DNA of 64,000 nucleotides from Aliarcobacter vitoriensis (GCF_003316695.1 NZ_PDKB01000005.1:62001-126000), one strand, 5' to 3'. Positions 43,329 through 53,101 are shown, counted from the first letter of the stretch. Notes: generated by a model not told the origin, from the letters alone. Numbers and translations: made by a program.

Positions 43329-45851
43329 ATGAAAACAGAAAAATATGATATAAAAGGTATGACTTGTTCTGCTTGTTCAAATGCAGTGGATAAAAGTGTT
43401 AAAAAACTAGAAGGAATAAAAGATATAAATGTAAATTTGCTAAGTAATAGTATGCTTGTAAGTTATGATGAAAATGTTTTAGATTATGAAAAAATCATAA
43501 AAACAGTTGAAGATGCTGGATATAGTGCAAGTTTAGTTTCTAAAGATAATAGTAAAAAAAATGATATAGCAAAAGAGAATATTGCACAAATTGAAATAGA
43601 TGAGTTAAAACAAAGATTAATCATCTCTTTGATTTTTGCAATTCCACTTTTTTATGTTTCAATGGGACATATGTTAAATTGGTATTTACCATCATTTTTT
43701 CATGGAGTTGAAAATGCTATAACTTTTGCATTTACGCAGTTTTTGTTATCTTTACCAATAGTTGTAATAAATAAGAAGTTCTATAAAGTTGGTTTCAAAA
43801 CTTTATTTAAAGGTTCACCAAATATGGACTCTTTAATAGCCATTGGAACTGGTGCAGCGATGGTTTATGGAGTTTTTTCTATCTATAAAATAGCTTATGG
43901 ATTAGGGCATAATGATATAAATATTGTAATTCAATACTCTATGGATTTATATTTTGAAAGTGCAGCTATTGTATTGACTTTGATAACATTTGGAAAATTT
44001 TTAGAAGCAAGAGCAAAAGGTAAAACTAGCGAAGCTATAAATAAACTTATTGATTTATCTCCTAAAACAGCTTTAGTTTTAAAATATGATAAAGAGGTCG
44101 AAATTGCAGTTGAAGATTTGAGATTACAAGATATTATTATTGTTAAACCAGGACAAATTATCCCAACAGATGGAATTATTATAGATGGAAATACATCTAT
44201 TGATGAATCTATGATAACAGGGGAAAGTTTACCAATTTCAAAGAAAATTGGAGATAAAGTAATAGGTGCTAGTATAAATAAATATGGTGCTATAAAATTT
44301 GAAGTTACAAAAGTTGGAGTTGATACTGTTTTATCACAGATTATAAAACTTGTTGAAGAAGCAAGTTCTTCAAAAGCTCCTATTTCAAAACTAGCCGATA
44401 AAATAAGTAGTATTTTTGTGCCAACAGTTATAGCTATTTCTATAATTGCTACTATTACTTGGCTATTTTTAGGTTACTCATTTGAATTTTCTTTATCAAT
44501 TGGAATAGCTATTTTGGTTATTTCTTGCCCTTGTGCATTGGGACTTGCTACTCCAACAGCAATTATGGTAGCAACAGGAAAAGGTGCTCAAAATGGTATT
44601 TTGATAAAAAATGCGGAAGCTTTAGAAGTAGTACATAAAATAGATACTGTTGTGTTAGATAAAACAGGAACTATAACACAAGGAAAACCGAAAGTTACAG
44701 ATATTTTTACAAATGAAAATATAAGTGAAAATGATTTACTTCAAATTGCTTTTTCTTTGGAAAAGAATTCTGAACATCCTTTGGCTCTTGCAATAGTTGA
44801 AAAGGCAAATGAAAAGAAATTAGAATCTTTAAATATTTATGATTTTAAAGCCATAAATGGTTTAGGAATTGAAGCAAAAATTGAAGGTAAAACAATATTT
44901 ATAGGAAATAAAAAGTTTATTGATAGTAAAAATATATATTTAGATGAGTTCTTTACTAAAAGTGAAGAGTTGTCAAATAGTGGTAAAACTCCTATTTTTA
45001 TTGCTAATCAAAAAGAAATTTTAGGACTTATTTCAATAGCAGATACTATAAAATCTACAAGCAAACAAGCTATTTTAGAGTTTAAAAAAATGGGACTTGA
45101 TGTGATAATGCTAACTGGTGATAATAAAAATACAGCACTTTCAATAGCAAAAGATTTGAGTATTTCAACTGTTATATCAGAAGTTTTACCACAAGATAAA
45201 GAAAAAGCCGTAAGAAAGCTTCAAGAAGATGGTAAAAAAGTAGCTATGATTGGTGATGGAATAAATGATGCTCCAGCACTTGTTCGTTCTGATGTAGGAA
45301 TAGCAATAGGAGCTGGAACTGATGTAGCAATAGAATCAGCAAATATTGTTTTAGTTAAAAATGATTTACTTGATGCTGTAAAAGCTATCCAATTAAGCAA
45401 AGCAACTATTAAAAATATAAAACAGAATCTATTTTGGGCATTTATATATAATATTATTGGTATTCCATTAGCTGCAGGAGTATTTTATACAATTCTAGGA
45501 TGGAAACTAAATCCAATGTTTGCTGGTGCTGCTATGAGTTTGAGTAGTGTTTCAGTCGTTTTAAATGCTTTAAGATTGAAGTTATTTAAGCCAATAATAG
45601 ATGAAGAATTTAATATAATAAGCAATACAAATCAAAAAGGAGTTAATATGACAAAAGTTTTAAAAGTAGATGGTATGAGTTGTGGGCATTGTAGTGGAAG
45701 AGTTGAAAAAGCTTTGAATGCTATTGATGGAGTTGATAGTGTGAAAGTTGAATTATCAACAAAAGATGTAACTATAAATATGTCAAAAGAGTTAGATGAA
45801 CAAACTTTAGTAAGTGCTATAAGTGATGCTGGGTATGAAGTTATAAAATAA
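43329..45851 (+). CDS. copA: Copper-translocating P1B-type ATPase with N- and C-terminal metal-binding domains
   Basis: CopA exports Cu(I). Domains in order are an N-terminal HMA domain (GMTCSACSNA, residues 10-19), eight predicted helices, TGES, and the metal-transport motif SCPCALGLATPTA. The DKTGT phosphorylation site, SEHPLA and GDGINDAPAL follow. Residues 774-840 form a second HMA domain (VDGMSCGHCSGRVEKAL) that looks like a complete CopZ chaperone. An internal Shine-Dalgarno and ATG lie exactly at this junction. At 840 aa it is about 70 residues longer than a one-HMA CopA. A strong terminator follows. Confidence 0.94.
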   Translation: MKTEKYDIKGMTCSACSNAVDKSVKKLEGIKDINVNLLSNSMLVSYDENVLDYEKIIKTVEDAGYSASLVSKDNSKKNDIAKENIAQIEIDELKQRLIISLIFAIPLFYVSMGHMLNWYLPSFFHGVENAITFAFTQFLLSLPIVVINKKFYKVGFKTLFKGSPNMDSLIAIGTGAAMVYGVFSIYKIAYGLGHNDINIVIQYSMDLYFESAAIVLTLITFGKFLEARAKGKTSEAINKLIDLSPKTALVLKYDKEVEIAVEDLRLQDIIIVKPGQIIPTDGIIIDGNTSIDESMITGESLPISKKIGDKVIGASINKYGAIKFEVTKVGVDTVLSQIIKLVEEASSSKAPISKLADKISSIFVPTVIAISIIATITWLFLGYSFEFSLSIGIAILVISCPCALGLATPTAIMVATGKGAQNGILIKNAEALEVVHKIDTVVLDKTGTITQGKPKVTDIFTNENISENDLLQIAFSLEKNSEHPLALAIVEKANEKKLESLNIYDFKAINGLGIEAKIEGKTIFIGNKKFIDSKNIYLDEFFTKSEELSNSGKTPIFIANQKEILGLISIADTIKSTSKQAILEFKKMGLDVIMLTGDNKNTALSIAKDLSISTVISEVLPQDKEKAVRKLQEDGKKVAMIGDGINDAPALVRSDVGIAIGAGTDVAIESANIVLVKNDLLDAVKAIQLSKATIKNIKQNLFWAFIYNIIGIPLAAGVFYTILGWKLNPMFAGAAMSLSSVSVVLNALRLKLFKPIIDEEFNIISNTNQKGVNMTKVLKVDGMSCGHCSGRVEKALNAIDGVDSVKVELSTKDVTINMSKELDEQTLVSAISDAGYEVIK
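45648..45851 (+). CDS. CopZ-like copper chaperone from an internal start within copA
   Basis: Inside copA and in the same frame, AAAAAGGAG (45634-45642) lies 5 nt before an ATG that opens MTKVLKVDGMSCGHC and runs 67 codons to the copA stop. The product would be a free HMA-fold Cu(I) chaperone with the CxxC site, the same size as CopZ/CopP. The Shine-Dalgarno is among the best in the window and has no reason to be in a coding region otherwise. Helicobacter has copA followed by a separate copP, so this may be a copA-copP fusion keeping the old start. Confidence 0.55.
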   Translation: MTKVLKVDGMSCGHCSGRVEKALNAIDGVDSVKVELSTKDVTINMSKELDEQTLVSAISDAGYEVIK

Positions 45852-45871
45852 AGTTAAACTTTAAACAATAA

Positions 45872-45905
45872 AAAAAGGGTTGGAAACTTATTTCCAACCC
45901 TTTTT
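45872..45905. terminator. Bidirectional terminator between copA and the OmpA gene
   Basis: A perfect 15-bp stem (AAAAAGGGTTGGAAA / TTTCCAACCCTTTTT) with loop CTTA carries T-runs on both strands and serves the two convergent genes. Confidence 0.88.
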
Positions 45906-45926
45906 AAATAGAAAAACTATTTAGAA

Positions 45927-46943
45927 TTATTTTACCATTACAGCATCAACTCTTCTATTTTCAGCTCTTCCTTCTACAGTATCATTAGAAGCAACTGGTC
46001 TTGTTTCACCATAACCAACAGCTTTAATTCTATCTTTTTCAACACCAGCCTCAACTAATGCTTTAACAACAGAAGCAGCTCTTCTTTCTGATAATTTTTG
46101 ATTATAAGCATCTTTTCCAACAGAATCTGTATGTCCTTCGATATCAGCTTTTAATCTTTTGTCTTTTTTCATAACTTCTGCAAATTCGTGAATTCTTGTA
46201 TTGTAAACATTTTTGATGTCAGATTTGTCTGTATCAAAATTAACATTTAAGTTAATTAATGTAATACAACCAACAGTATCAACTTTTGCACCTTTTGGAG
46301 TATTTGGACATTGATCTAATTCATCAATTACACCATCACCATCACTGTCTAATGGAGCAGCAACTGGAGTTGGAACTGGAGTTGTAGCAACAACTGGAGC
46401 AACTTTAGCAGCTTTTTCTCCAAATGGAACAGCAAGACCTAAAGTATATAATAATGTATTATCTCCTCTATTTGTTTCAATTAAATGTCTAACATCAAAT
46501 TTAACTGCTAATCTTTCAGCAACTTGATATTTAGCACCAATACCATAGTTTCCAAATACACCATTTTCATGTCTTCCAAATTCGTTATCAAAGAATTCAA
46601 CACCAACTCCGATTAATCCATATAAAGATAAATCATCAGTTAAAGAATAATCTTTTACTAAGTTAGTAAATACTCTAGTGATTCCAGTATCTCTACCTTG
46701 GAAACCATTTTTACCATTTAAATCTTCTAATGTTCTTAAAAAACCAATTTCAACTTGGTCAATAAAAGAATCAGTTTGGTTAAAACCAAAAGCTAAACCA
46801 CCATTAATATAGTTTTTCTCATGATTTGCATTACCTTCTGTAAGTCCTCCAGAGATTAATGGAGTTATTTCATATTTGTAATCACTATTTGCAGCTAGTA
46901 CTAAAGAAGCACAAGCTAAAGATGATAATAAAATTTTTTTCAT
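45927..46943 (-). CDS. OmpA-family outer-membrane protein
   Basis: A signal peptide (MKKILLSSLACASLVLAA) is followed by an eight-stranded-type beta-barrel (about residues 20-175) and a Pro/Ala/Val linker. A thrombospondin type 3-like calcium repeat (DSDGDGVIDELDQCPNTPKG) and a C-terminal OmpA peptidoglycan-binding domain follow. The OmpA core has NFDTDKSDI, IEGHTDSVGKDAYNQKLSERRA and the late GYGETRPVASN. The length is 338 aa. It probably links the outer membrane to the wall and may be an abundant surface antigen. A clear Shine-Dalgarno (AAAAAAGGAT) precedes the ATG. Confidence 0.92.
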   Translation of the reverse strand: MKKILLSSLACASLVLAANSDYKYEITPLISGGLTEGNANHEKNYINGGLAFGFNQTDSFIDQVEIGFLRTLEDLNGKNGFQGRDTGITRVFTNLVKDYSLTDDLSLYGLIGVGVEFFDNEFGRHENGVFGNYGIGAKYQVAERLAVKFDVRHLIETNRGDNTLLYTLGLAVPFGEKAAKVAPVVATTPVPTPVAAPLDSDGDGVIDELDQCPNTPKGAKVDTVGCITLINLNVNFDTDKSDIKNVYNTRIHEFAEVMKKDKRLKADIEGHTDSVGKDAYNQKLSERRAASVVKALVEAGVEKDRIKAVGYGETRPVASNDTVEGRAENRRVDAVMVK

Positions 46944-47004
46944 TTTGTATCCTTTTTTAAAATATAATCGTACAAATTATATTAAATCTTTTTTTAAACC
47001 TAAA

Positions 47005-47937
47005 TTAATTATTAAAAATAGAGTTAACAGATTCGTTATTATGTATTCTTCTAATAGCTTCTCCTATCATAGATGAAGCTGTTAAAACTGTAATTTTTTT
47101 TGCATTCTCTTTTGTTGGAATAGTATCAGAAATTACAAGTTCATCTAAAACACCATTTGCAACTCTTTCATATGCTGGACCACTTAAAACTCCATGAGTA
47201 CAACAAGCCATAACACTTGTAGCTCCTCTTTGTTTTAAAACTTCTGCCGCTTTTACTAAAGTTCCAGCTGTATCAACCATATCATCTACTAAGATTACAT
47301 CTTTACCTTTTACATCACCAATGATGTTCATAACCTCTGCAACATTTGCTTTTTCTCTTTTTTTATCAACAATTACTAAATCATAACCTAATTTATCAGC
47401 ATACTGTCTAGCACGTGCTACTCCACCAATATCTGGACTTGCAATAATAGGATTTTTAAGATTTTTACTTTTTATATAGTTAATAAATAAAATTGAACCA
47501 AATAAATTATCTGCAGGAAGATTGAAAAATCCTTGAATCTGGGCTGCATGTAAATCTATAGTTACAATTCTATCAATTCCTGCAGCTTCAAGTAAATCTG
47601 CAACTAATCTTGCACTAATTGGAACTCTTGGAGCTGCTTTTCTGTCTTGTCTTGCATACCCATAATATGGAACAACGGCATTTATGCTTTTTGCACTAGA
47701 TCTTTTAAGTGCATCTATCATGATTAATAATTCCATTAAATTATCATTTGTCGGAGCACAAGTTGGCTGAATTATATAAACATCTTGTCCTCTTACGCTT
47801 TGAGTTATTTGAACAGATATTTCACCATCACTAAATTTATTTAAAGTTGCATCAGATACTTTCATACCCAAATATTCACCAACTTTTTTTGCAAATTTTG
47901 GGTTTGCACTCCCACTGAATAGTTTAAATGTTGACAT
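47005..47937 (-). CDS. prs: Ribose-phosphate pyrophosphokinase
   Basis: Prs makes PRPP from ribose-5-phosphate and ATP. Typical segments are FKLFSGSANPKFAKKVGEYLG at the start, NDNLMELLIMIDALKRSSAK, the flexible-loop YYGYARQDRKAAPRVPISA, TIDLHAAQIQGFF and the PRPP loop ILVDDMVDTAGTL. The length of 310 aa is standard. It is monocistronic, flanked by the OmpA gene and a divergent porin gene. Confidence 0.96.
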   Translation of the reverse strand: MSTFKLFSGSANPKFAKKVGEYLGMKVSDATLNKFSDGEISVQITQSVRGQDVYIIQPTCAPTNDNLMELLIMIDALKRSSAKSINAVVPYYGYARQDRKAAPRVPISARLVADLLEAAGIDRIVTIDLHAAQIQGFFNLPADNLFGSILFINYIKSKNLKNPIIASPDIGGVARARQYADKLGYDLVIVDKKREKANVAEVMNIIGDVKGKDVILVDDMVDTAGTLVKAAEVLKQRGATSVMACCTHGVLSGPAYERVANGVLDELVISDTIPTKENAKKITVLTASSMIGEAIRRIHNNESVNSIFNN

Positions 47938-48049
47938 AAAATTCCTTGAATTTTTATATTTTAATTATAAAATTCTATCAAAAAAGGGCTTAATAAAGAT
48001 GTTCTAATTTGTTAATAGTAGATTAATGAAACATTAATAAAAAAAAGAA

Positions 48050-48055
48050 TATAAT
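48050..48055 (+). promoter_or_regulatory. Putative -10 element of the porin gene
   Basis: TATAAT lies 51 nt upstream of the chosen porin ATG (48107). The region between prs and this site is AT-rich without other recognisable structure. Confidence 0.4.
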
Positions 48056-48106
48056 TTTATGCCTAAAATATTGATAATAGGTATCATCAAGTCAAAAGGA
48101 GACAAA

Positions 48107-49246
48107 ATGAAAAAAATTAGTTTAGCTGTGGCAAGTTTGGTGTTATCAACATCTGTTTTCGCTGATTCTTCAACTATTGATGAAGCGTTTAAAAATAGTG
48201 AAATTGAAGGTGCAATATCTCTATATGGACAAAAAGTAGAAAATAAAAAAGCACAAGACTTAGCTTATGGAAATGGAAATTTAAGATTAGGCTTTACTAC
48301 TGACTCTTTTTATGGTTTTAATGCAAAAGTTGAAGCTAAGGGGAATTTAAAATTAGGGCAACAACACGGAAAAGACTACAAAGATGGTGCTCCTTTTGAA
48401 AATAGTGCTTTATTTACACAAGCATATTTACAATATGAGTTAGACAATATTTTATCTATTAAAGCTGGAAGATATGAAGGGGAATATGAATGGCTTACTG
48501 ATTATCAACAAGGAGCAGTTGCAGAAATTTTAGCAATACCAAATACGGTTTTAGCTTTGGGATATTCAAATAAAAAATCTGAATCAGGAATAGATTTAAG
48601 TGAAGATTTTCATAGACCAGAATTAACTGATAAAGGTGTTTATTTTGTAGATATTCAAAATAATAGTTTAGATTTTGTTACATTTAATCCATACTATTAT
48701 GAAATGCCAGATTTTGGAAGATTTTATGGTTTAAAAACAGTTTTTGATACAGATTATTTTGGAATTACTGCACAATATGCGAAAAGCAATGCAGATAATA
48801 CTTGGTACTATGATGAAGAAGAAAATGAAAATTTTCAATTAGAAGATGGAAGTATAGCACATATTGAGGGTATTGTTAAAATAGAAGATTTTGAAGCATT
48901 TGCTGGGTATGCAAAAACAGATAAAGACGGTGGTGCAAATATGATAGCTTCTTTTGGAGATACTATTTCACCATTTGAAGATGGAGATTATGTTTATGAT
49001 CCTAATTCAAAAACTTGGTATATTGGAGCAAACTACTCTATTGCTGGGGTTGATTTAGGTGCTTTATATGGTGCTACAAAACATGGAATTGAAGGTGATT
49101 TAAAAACAAAAGAGCTTAACTTAAGTATTGGATATAGTATTACTGATAGTTTAGGTGTGAGTTTTATGTATGTAAATGTTGATAACAAAAACTTTGATGA
49201 AACAAATTATAACAAATATTTAGCAGCTGTTGAATATAGCTTTTAG
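48107..49246 (+). CDS. Outer-membrane porin, Opr/OprD-like
   Basis: The signal peptide MKKISLAVASLVLSTSVFA is followed by about 360 residues of alternating strand pattern ending in AVEYSF, with the C-terminal aromatic typical of outer-membrane barrels. Text such as FENSALFTQAYLQYELDNILSIKAGRYE resembles the Campylobacterota Opr/OprD-type porins. I use ATG 48107, with AAAAGGAGAC upstream (379 aa); the frame extends to 48059, but those extra residues precede the signal peptide. The substrate is unknown; the acidic loops (DEEENENFQLEDGS) suggest cation or peptide preference. Confidence 0.8.
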   Translation: MKKISLAVASLVLSTSVFADSSTIDEAFKNSEIEGAISLYGQKVENKKAQDLAYGNGNLRLGFTTDSFYGFNAKVEAKGNLKLGQQHGKDYKDGAPFENSALFTQAYLQYELDNILSIKAGRYEGEYEWLTDYQQGAVAEILAIPNTVLALGYSNKKSESGIDLSEDFHRPELTDKGVYFVDIQNNSLDFVTFNPYYYEMPDFGRFYGLKTVFDTDYFGITAQYAKSNADNTWYYDEEENENFQLEDGSIAHIEGIVKIEDFEAFAGYAKTDKDGGANMIASFGDTISPFEDGDYVYDPNSKTWYIGANYSIAGVDLGALYGATKHGIEGDLKTKELNLSIGYSITDSLGVSFMYVNVDNKNFDETNYNKYLAAVEYSF

Positions 49247-49248
49247 TT

Positions 49249-49276
49249 TTAAGAAAGAGATTTTTCTCTTTCTTAA
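49249..49276. terminator. Hairpin between the porin and mnmA genes
   Basis: A perfect 12-bp stem (TTAAGAAAGAGA / TCTCTTTCTTAA) with a TTTT loop lies between the two convergent stop codons. Confidence 0.6.
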
Positions 49277-50314
49277 TTATTTTGCACTTTCTATAAATGC
49301 ACTTCCTATGACTCTATCTTTATCATAAAAAACTGCAAGTTGTCCACTAGCAACTCCGAAAGCTGGTTCTTCTAAAGATATATAAACTTTATCATTTTCT
49401 ATTTTGACTTTACATAGTATTGTATTCGAACGATATCTTAGTTTTACTCCACAATGAAATTCTTTATCATCAATATACATATTTAGACTATTACCAATAA
49501 CTTCATTTACTTCTAAAGATGGTTTTTTACCAACAATAATAGTATTGTCTTTTGGATTTAGTTTTGTAACAAAGTGAGGTTCTTGTGCACCTTTAACTGT
49601 AAAACCTCTTCTTTTCCCAATTGTATAATGCGCATAACCTTTATGTTTTCCTACAACATTTCCATTTTCATCTAAAACATCACCTTCAACATCAATATTT
49701 GAATGTTTTTTTACAACATCAGTATAAACTGTTTCAACAAAACAAATCTCTTGTGATTCATTTTTTTCTGTGATTTTTTTATATGCAACATCAAGTTTTG
49801 CACCAAATTTTACAATATCTTCTTTTTTGTAAGTACTAAGAGGAAACATCATATAAGGAAGTGTATTTTTTGGAACTTGAGATAAAAAATAGCTTTGATC
49901 TTTTGATAAATCATCTGCCATATAAAAAAACTTTCCATCAGTTTTTGCATAGTGTCCAGTTGCTAAATATGAAGCACCATGTTTTTTTGCAAAATCAAGC
50001 ATAGCACCAAATTTTATCTGTTTATTACATTTGACACATGGATTTGGAGTAGTACCTTCTAAATATGAGTTTACAAAATAGTCATAAATCTCTTTGGAAA
50101 ATTTATCTGTCAAATCTAAAATATGATATTTAATACCTAAAAATTTGGTAACATCGTCAATATAACCTAAATTTGATTCGTGATAACCATCGGTTCTATT
50201 ATGAAGTTTTAGATAAATTCCTTCAACTTCATATCCTTCATTTTGTAGCATATAAGCAGTAACGGAAGAGTCAATTCCTCCACTCATTCCAACCATTACT
50301 TTTTTTTTACTCAA
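49277..50314 (-). CDS. mnmA: tRNA-specific 2-thiouridylase MnmA, Campylobacterota-type copy
   Basis: MnmA adds sulphur to U34 of tRNA Lys, Glu and Gln. The PP-loop GMSGGIDSS (residues 9-17), the catalytic Cys93 in NPCVKCN and the second catalytic Cys191 in SQEICF are present. HYTIGKRRGFTVKG and a late SLEEPAFGVASGQLAVFY belong to the beta-barrel end. The length of 345 aa is normal. It lies 12 nt downstream of a second MnmA-like gene that differs strongly in sequence; both look catalytically complete. Confidence 0.88.
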   Translation of the reverse strand: MSKKKVMVGMSGGIDSSVTAYMLQNEGYEVEGIYLKLHNRTDGYHESNLGYIDDVTKFLGIKYHILDLTDKFSKEIYDYFVNSYLEGTTPNPCVKCNKQIKFGAMLDFAKKHGASYLATGHYAKTDGKFFYMADDLSKDQSYFLSQVPKNTLPYMMFPLSTYKKEDIVKFGAKLDVAYKKITEKNESQEICFVETVYTDVVKKHSNIDVEGDVLDENGNVVGKHKGYAHYTIGKRRGFTVKGAQEPHFVTKLNPKDNTIIVGKKPSLEVNEVIGNSLNMYIDDKEFHCGVKLRYRSNTILCKVKIENDKVYISLEEPAFGVASGQLAVFYDKDRVIGSAFIESAK

Positions 50315-50326
50315 ATTCTTACCTTT

Positions 50327-51430
50327 TTATTTGTAGTAACTTATAAAGCCACCACCAAGACAGTAATCGCCAGAATATAAAACAAGACTTTGTCCTAGTG
50401 TTACAGCTCTTTGAGGATTATCAAATTCAACTACTACTTTTTCACCACTTGCTTCAACAACTGTACAAGCTTGTTTTTGTTGTCTATATCTAACTTGTGC
50501 CATTAATTTATCACCAATTTTTGGTGCCTCTTCAAGTACCCAATGCATATGGCTTGCTTCAACAGTTTTACTCATAAGTAAAGGATGATTTGTATCTTGA
50601 ACAATAGTTAATGTGTTATTTACTACATCTTTAGAAGCTACAAACCAAGGTTTGTGTGTATTGTTTTCACTTTCATTACCTTTAATACCACCAAGACCAA
50701 TACCTTTTCGCTGACCTAATGTATAACAAACAAGACCTTTGTGTTTTCCTATAACTTTTCCATTTTCATCTAAAATATCACCTGGAATAGCCTTTAAATG
50801 TTGAGTAATAAATTCATCAAATTTTTGATTACCAATAAAACAAATTCCTGTACTATCTTTTTTATCACTAACAGGAAGATTATGCTCTCTAGCTATTTGC
50901 CTAACTTCTTTTTTTGTTAAATCTCCAAGTGGAAACATAGCGTGTGATAATTGTTCACTTGATAATGCGTGTAGAAAATAACTTTGATCTTTTGTATTAT
51001 CTTTTGGAGTATCTAGTACAAAATGATCTTTGTATTTTGCAATTTTTGCATAATGACCAGTTGCAATCATATCTGCACCCATACTTTTTGCTTCATTTAA
51101 AAATACATTAAATTTTATTTCTTTGTTACATAAAATATCTGGATTTGGTGTTAGACCTTGTTCTAAACCTTTTAAAAATACATCAAAAACTCTATCTCTG
51201 TACTCTTTAACAAAGTCTTTACCTCTTACTTCAATTCCTATTAATTCACCAACTTTTTTTGCATCTTCAAACTCTATACGATTAGGACATTGGCTACCTT
51301 TGATTCCATATTCCCAGTTACGCATAAAGAGTCCAACAACATCATATCCTTGTTGTTTTAACAATAACGCAGTAACAGAGGAATCAACTCCACCTGACAT
51401 TCCTACAACTATTTTTTTATTTTTGTTCAT
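50327..51430 (-). CDS. mnmA: tRNA-specific 2-thiouridylase MnmA, proteobacterial (E. coli-like) copy
   Basis: The protein (367 aa) has GMSGGVDSSVTALLL, FMRNWE, LTPNPDILCNKEIKF with Cys101, STGICFIG with Cys197, CYTLGQRKGIGLGG and the late CLGGGFISYY. These match E. coli MnmA almost motif for motif, including the NPDILC form rather than NPCVKC. It therefore belongs to a different branch from its neighbour. Both may work on tRNA U34 with different tRNA preferences, or one may be redundant. It starts behind a Shine-Dalgarno (AAAGGTAAA). folK lies upstream. Confidence 0.88.
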   Translation of the reverse strand: MNKNKKIVVGMSGGVDSSVTALLLKQQGYDVVGLFMRNWEYGIKGSQCPNRIEFEDAKKVGELIGIEVRGKDFVKEYRDRVFDVFLKGLEQGLTPNPDILCNKEIKFNVFLNEAKSMGADMIATGHYAKIAKYKDHFVLDTPKDNTKDQSYFLHALSSEQLSHAMFPLGDLTKKEVRQIAREHNLPVSDKKDSTGICFIGNQKFDEFITQHLKAIPGDILDENGKVIGKHKGLVCYTLGQRKGIGLGGIKGNESENNTHKPWFVASKDVVNNTLTIVQDTNHPLLMSKTVEASHMHWVLEEAPKIGDKLMAQVRYRQQKQACTVVEASGEKVVVEFDNPQRAVTLGQSLVLYSGDYCLGGGFISYYK

Positions 51431-51477
51431 TTTTTTACCTTTAAAAAGTTCTCTTTTAGAACTCTGTTTACAACAAT

Positions 51478-51963
51478 TTAGTTGTTTTTTATATATTTTA
51501 AAGGAATAATCACTGATTCTCTAATTGCCCAATTTTTGTGAGGGATAACTAAATTTTTTGTATTTATTTTTTTATTGTCAAAAAATATTATATCTATATC
51601 CAAGGTTCTAGGCGCATCTTGAAAGGATCGCTTTCTTCCGAATTTTTTTTCATATCTTTGCATGGCTTTTAAGAAGTCATTAGGACAAAGATTAGTTTTG
51701 AGTGAGATTATACCATTTAAAAAGTAGCTTTGTTCTAAAAATCCAAATGGTGGATTTTGTAAAAGTGGAGAACTCATAAGTAAAGTAAATCGTAAATCTT
51801 TTTTTAAACATAAGATTAAATTATCAAATATTTTTTTTGTATTTCCAATATTTCCCCCAATACCAATAGTTACACAATACTTTTTATTTGAAGTAGTGTT
51901 AAATATTTTTGGAAAATTTGGGTAATAAAAAAGTGTTAAATTATTATTTAAATTTTTTTTCAA
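51478..51963 (-). CDS. folK: 2-amino-4-hydroxy-6-hydroxymethyldihydropteridine diphosphokinase
   Basis: FolK transfers pyrophosphate to the pterin in folate synthesis. The protein (161 aa) shows IGIGGNIGNTKKIFDNL at the N-terminus, SSPLLQNPPFGFLEQSYFLNGI and the signature GRKRSFQDAPRTLDIDIIFFD with its catalytic Arg and Asp residues. The ending RESVIIPLKYI is family-typical. About 28 residues precede the usual start, so a shorter start is possible. folE is at the other end of the window. Confidence 0.93.
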   Translation of the reverse strand: MKKNLNNNLTLFYYPNFPKIFNTTSNKKYCVTIGIGGNIGNTKKIFDNLILCLKKDLRFTLLMSSPLLQNPPFGFLEQSYFLNGIISLKTNLCPNDFLKAMQRYEKKFGRKRSFQDAPRTLDIDIIFFDNKKINTKNLVIPHKNWAIRESVIIPLKYIKNN

Positions 51964-52033
51964 AATTCTCTCTTTTTTTATAAAAAATTAAAACTTATTA
52001 AATAAGTCAAGTTTATTTTAGCATTTTATTAAT

Positions 52034-53059
52034 TTATAAGATAATAGCTTTTCCATTCTTCATAACAACTGTATCTTCTATTCTTACACCAAATTCATTT
52101 GGTAAATAAATACCTGGTTCTACTGTAAAAACCATATTGTCTTCTATTATTAAATCATTTTTTGTATTTATATTTGGAAATTCATGAATATCAAGCCCAA
52201 CTCCATGACCTGTACTATGAACAAAAAATTCTCCATATCCAGCTTTTGTTATAATATCCCTAGCAATCTTGTCAATTTGAGAAGCTTTCATTCCACTTCT
52301 TGCTTTTTTTATAGCAGTTGTTTGTGCTTTATAAACAATATCATAAATTCTTTGGTGTTTTTTATTTTTAAATTTTTGTTCTCTTTCAAAGCTAAAATTT
52401 TCAAAATCAACTGCACTCGTACAAGTTCTGTCTGAACAATATCTTTTATATTTTACTCCAGCATCAACTAACAATAAATCATTTTGTCGTAATTTTTTTG
52501 TAGTTGGTAAAGCATGTGGTTTTGCTGCATTTTCATTTATTGCAACGATTGGTTCAAAAGAGATATTTAGTTTTCCAGTTTGGCTCATATTTTCAAAAGC
52601 TTTAAAGTATAAAAAATCTTCACTTTTTTTAAGACCTTGTTTTTTAATATATTTTGCAAAGTTTTTAAAACCATCTTTTCCTAACATACTAGCTTTTTTT
52701 AATAATTTTATCTCATCATCATTTTTTATCAATCTTTTTGTTTTTGAGAAATTTAGTTCTTGTTTAAAAATAGTTTGCATATCTTTTGCCAAGTTTGAAT
52801 ATGTTGCATAGCTAAAATCATTTGGATCAAATATTAACTCTTTTATTTGATTTTTATTTAGAATATTTTTTGCAGCTTCTACTAAATCTGAACTTTCTAT
52901 AACTTCACAATTTTTAACATTTTGTTTTGCTTCAAGAGTATATCTAGCATCTGTTATAAAAAAGTTTTCACTTCCTAAACTCAAGAATATTACATTATCA
53001 CAAGAAAAATTAGCTTCATAATATATTGCATTTTCATTTTTTAAAATAAAGTTTTTCAT
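52034..53059 (-). CDS. M24-family (Xaa-Pro) aminopeptidase
   Basis: A pita-bread metallopeptidase with a creatinase N-terminal domain. Metal ligands are seen in [19 protein letters not shown] (two Asp), [16 protein letters not shown] (His), [11 protein letters not shown] (Glu) and GVRIEDTVV (Glu). I start at ATG 53059, preceded by AAAAGGCAA, giving 341 aa ([14 protein letters not shown]); an ATG 33 nt earlier adds residues that overlap the aroQ promoter region. The role is likely proline-peptide turnover. It is divergent from aroQ. Confidence 0.88.
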   Translation of the reverse strand: MKNFILKNENAIYYEANFSCDNVIFLSLGSENFFITDARYTLEAKQNVKNCEVIESSDLVEAAKNILNKNQIKELIFDPNDFSYATYSNLAKDMQTIFKQELNFSKTKRLIKNDDEIKLLKKASMLGKDGFKNFAKYIKKQGLKKSEDFLYFKAFENMSQTGKLNISFEPIVAINENAAKPHALPTTKKLRQNDLLLVDAGVKYKRYCSDRTCTSAVDFENFSFEREQKFKNKKHQRIYDIVYKAQTTAIKKARSGMKASQIDKIARDIITKAGYGEFFVHSTGHGVGLDIHEFPNINTKNDLIIEDNMVFTVEPGIYLPNEFGVRIEDTVVMKNGKAIIL

Positions 53060-53101
53060 CAAAAATTGCCTTTTTTTGGGTTGGTTTAACAAAAATTTAA
53101 T

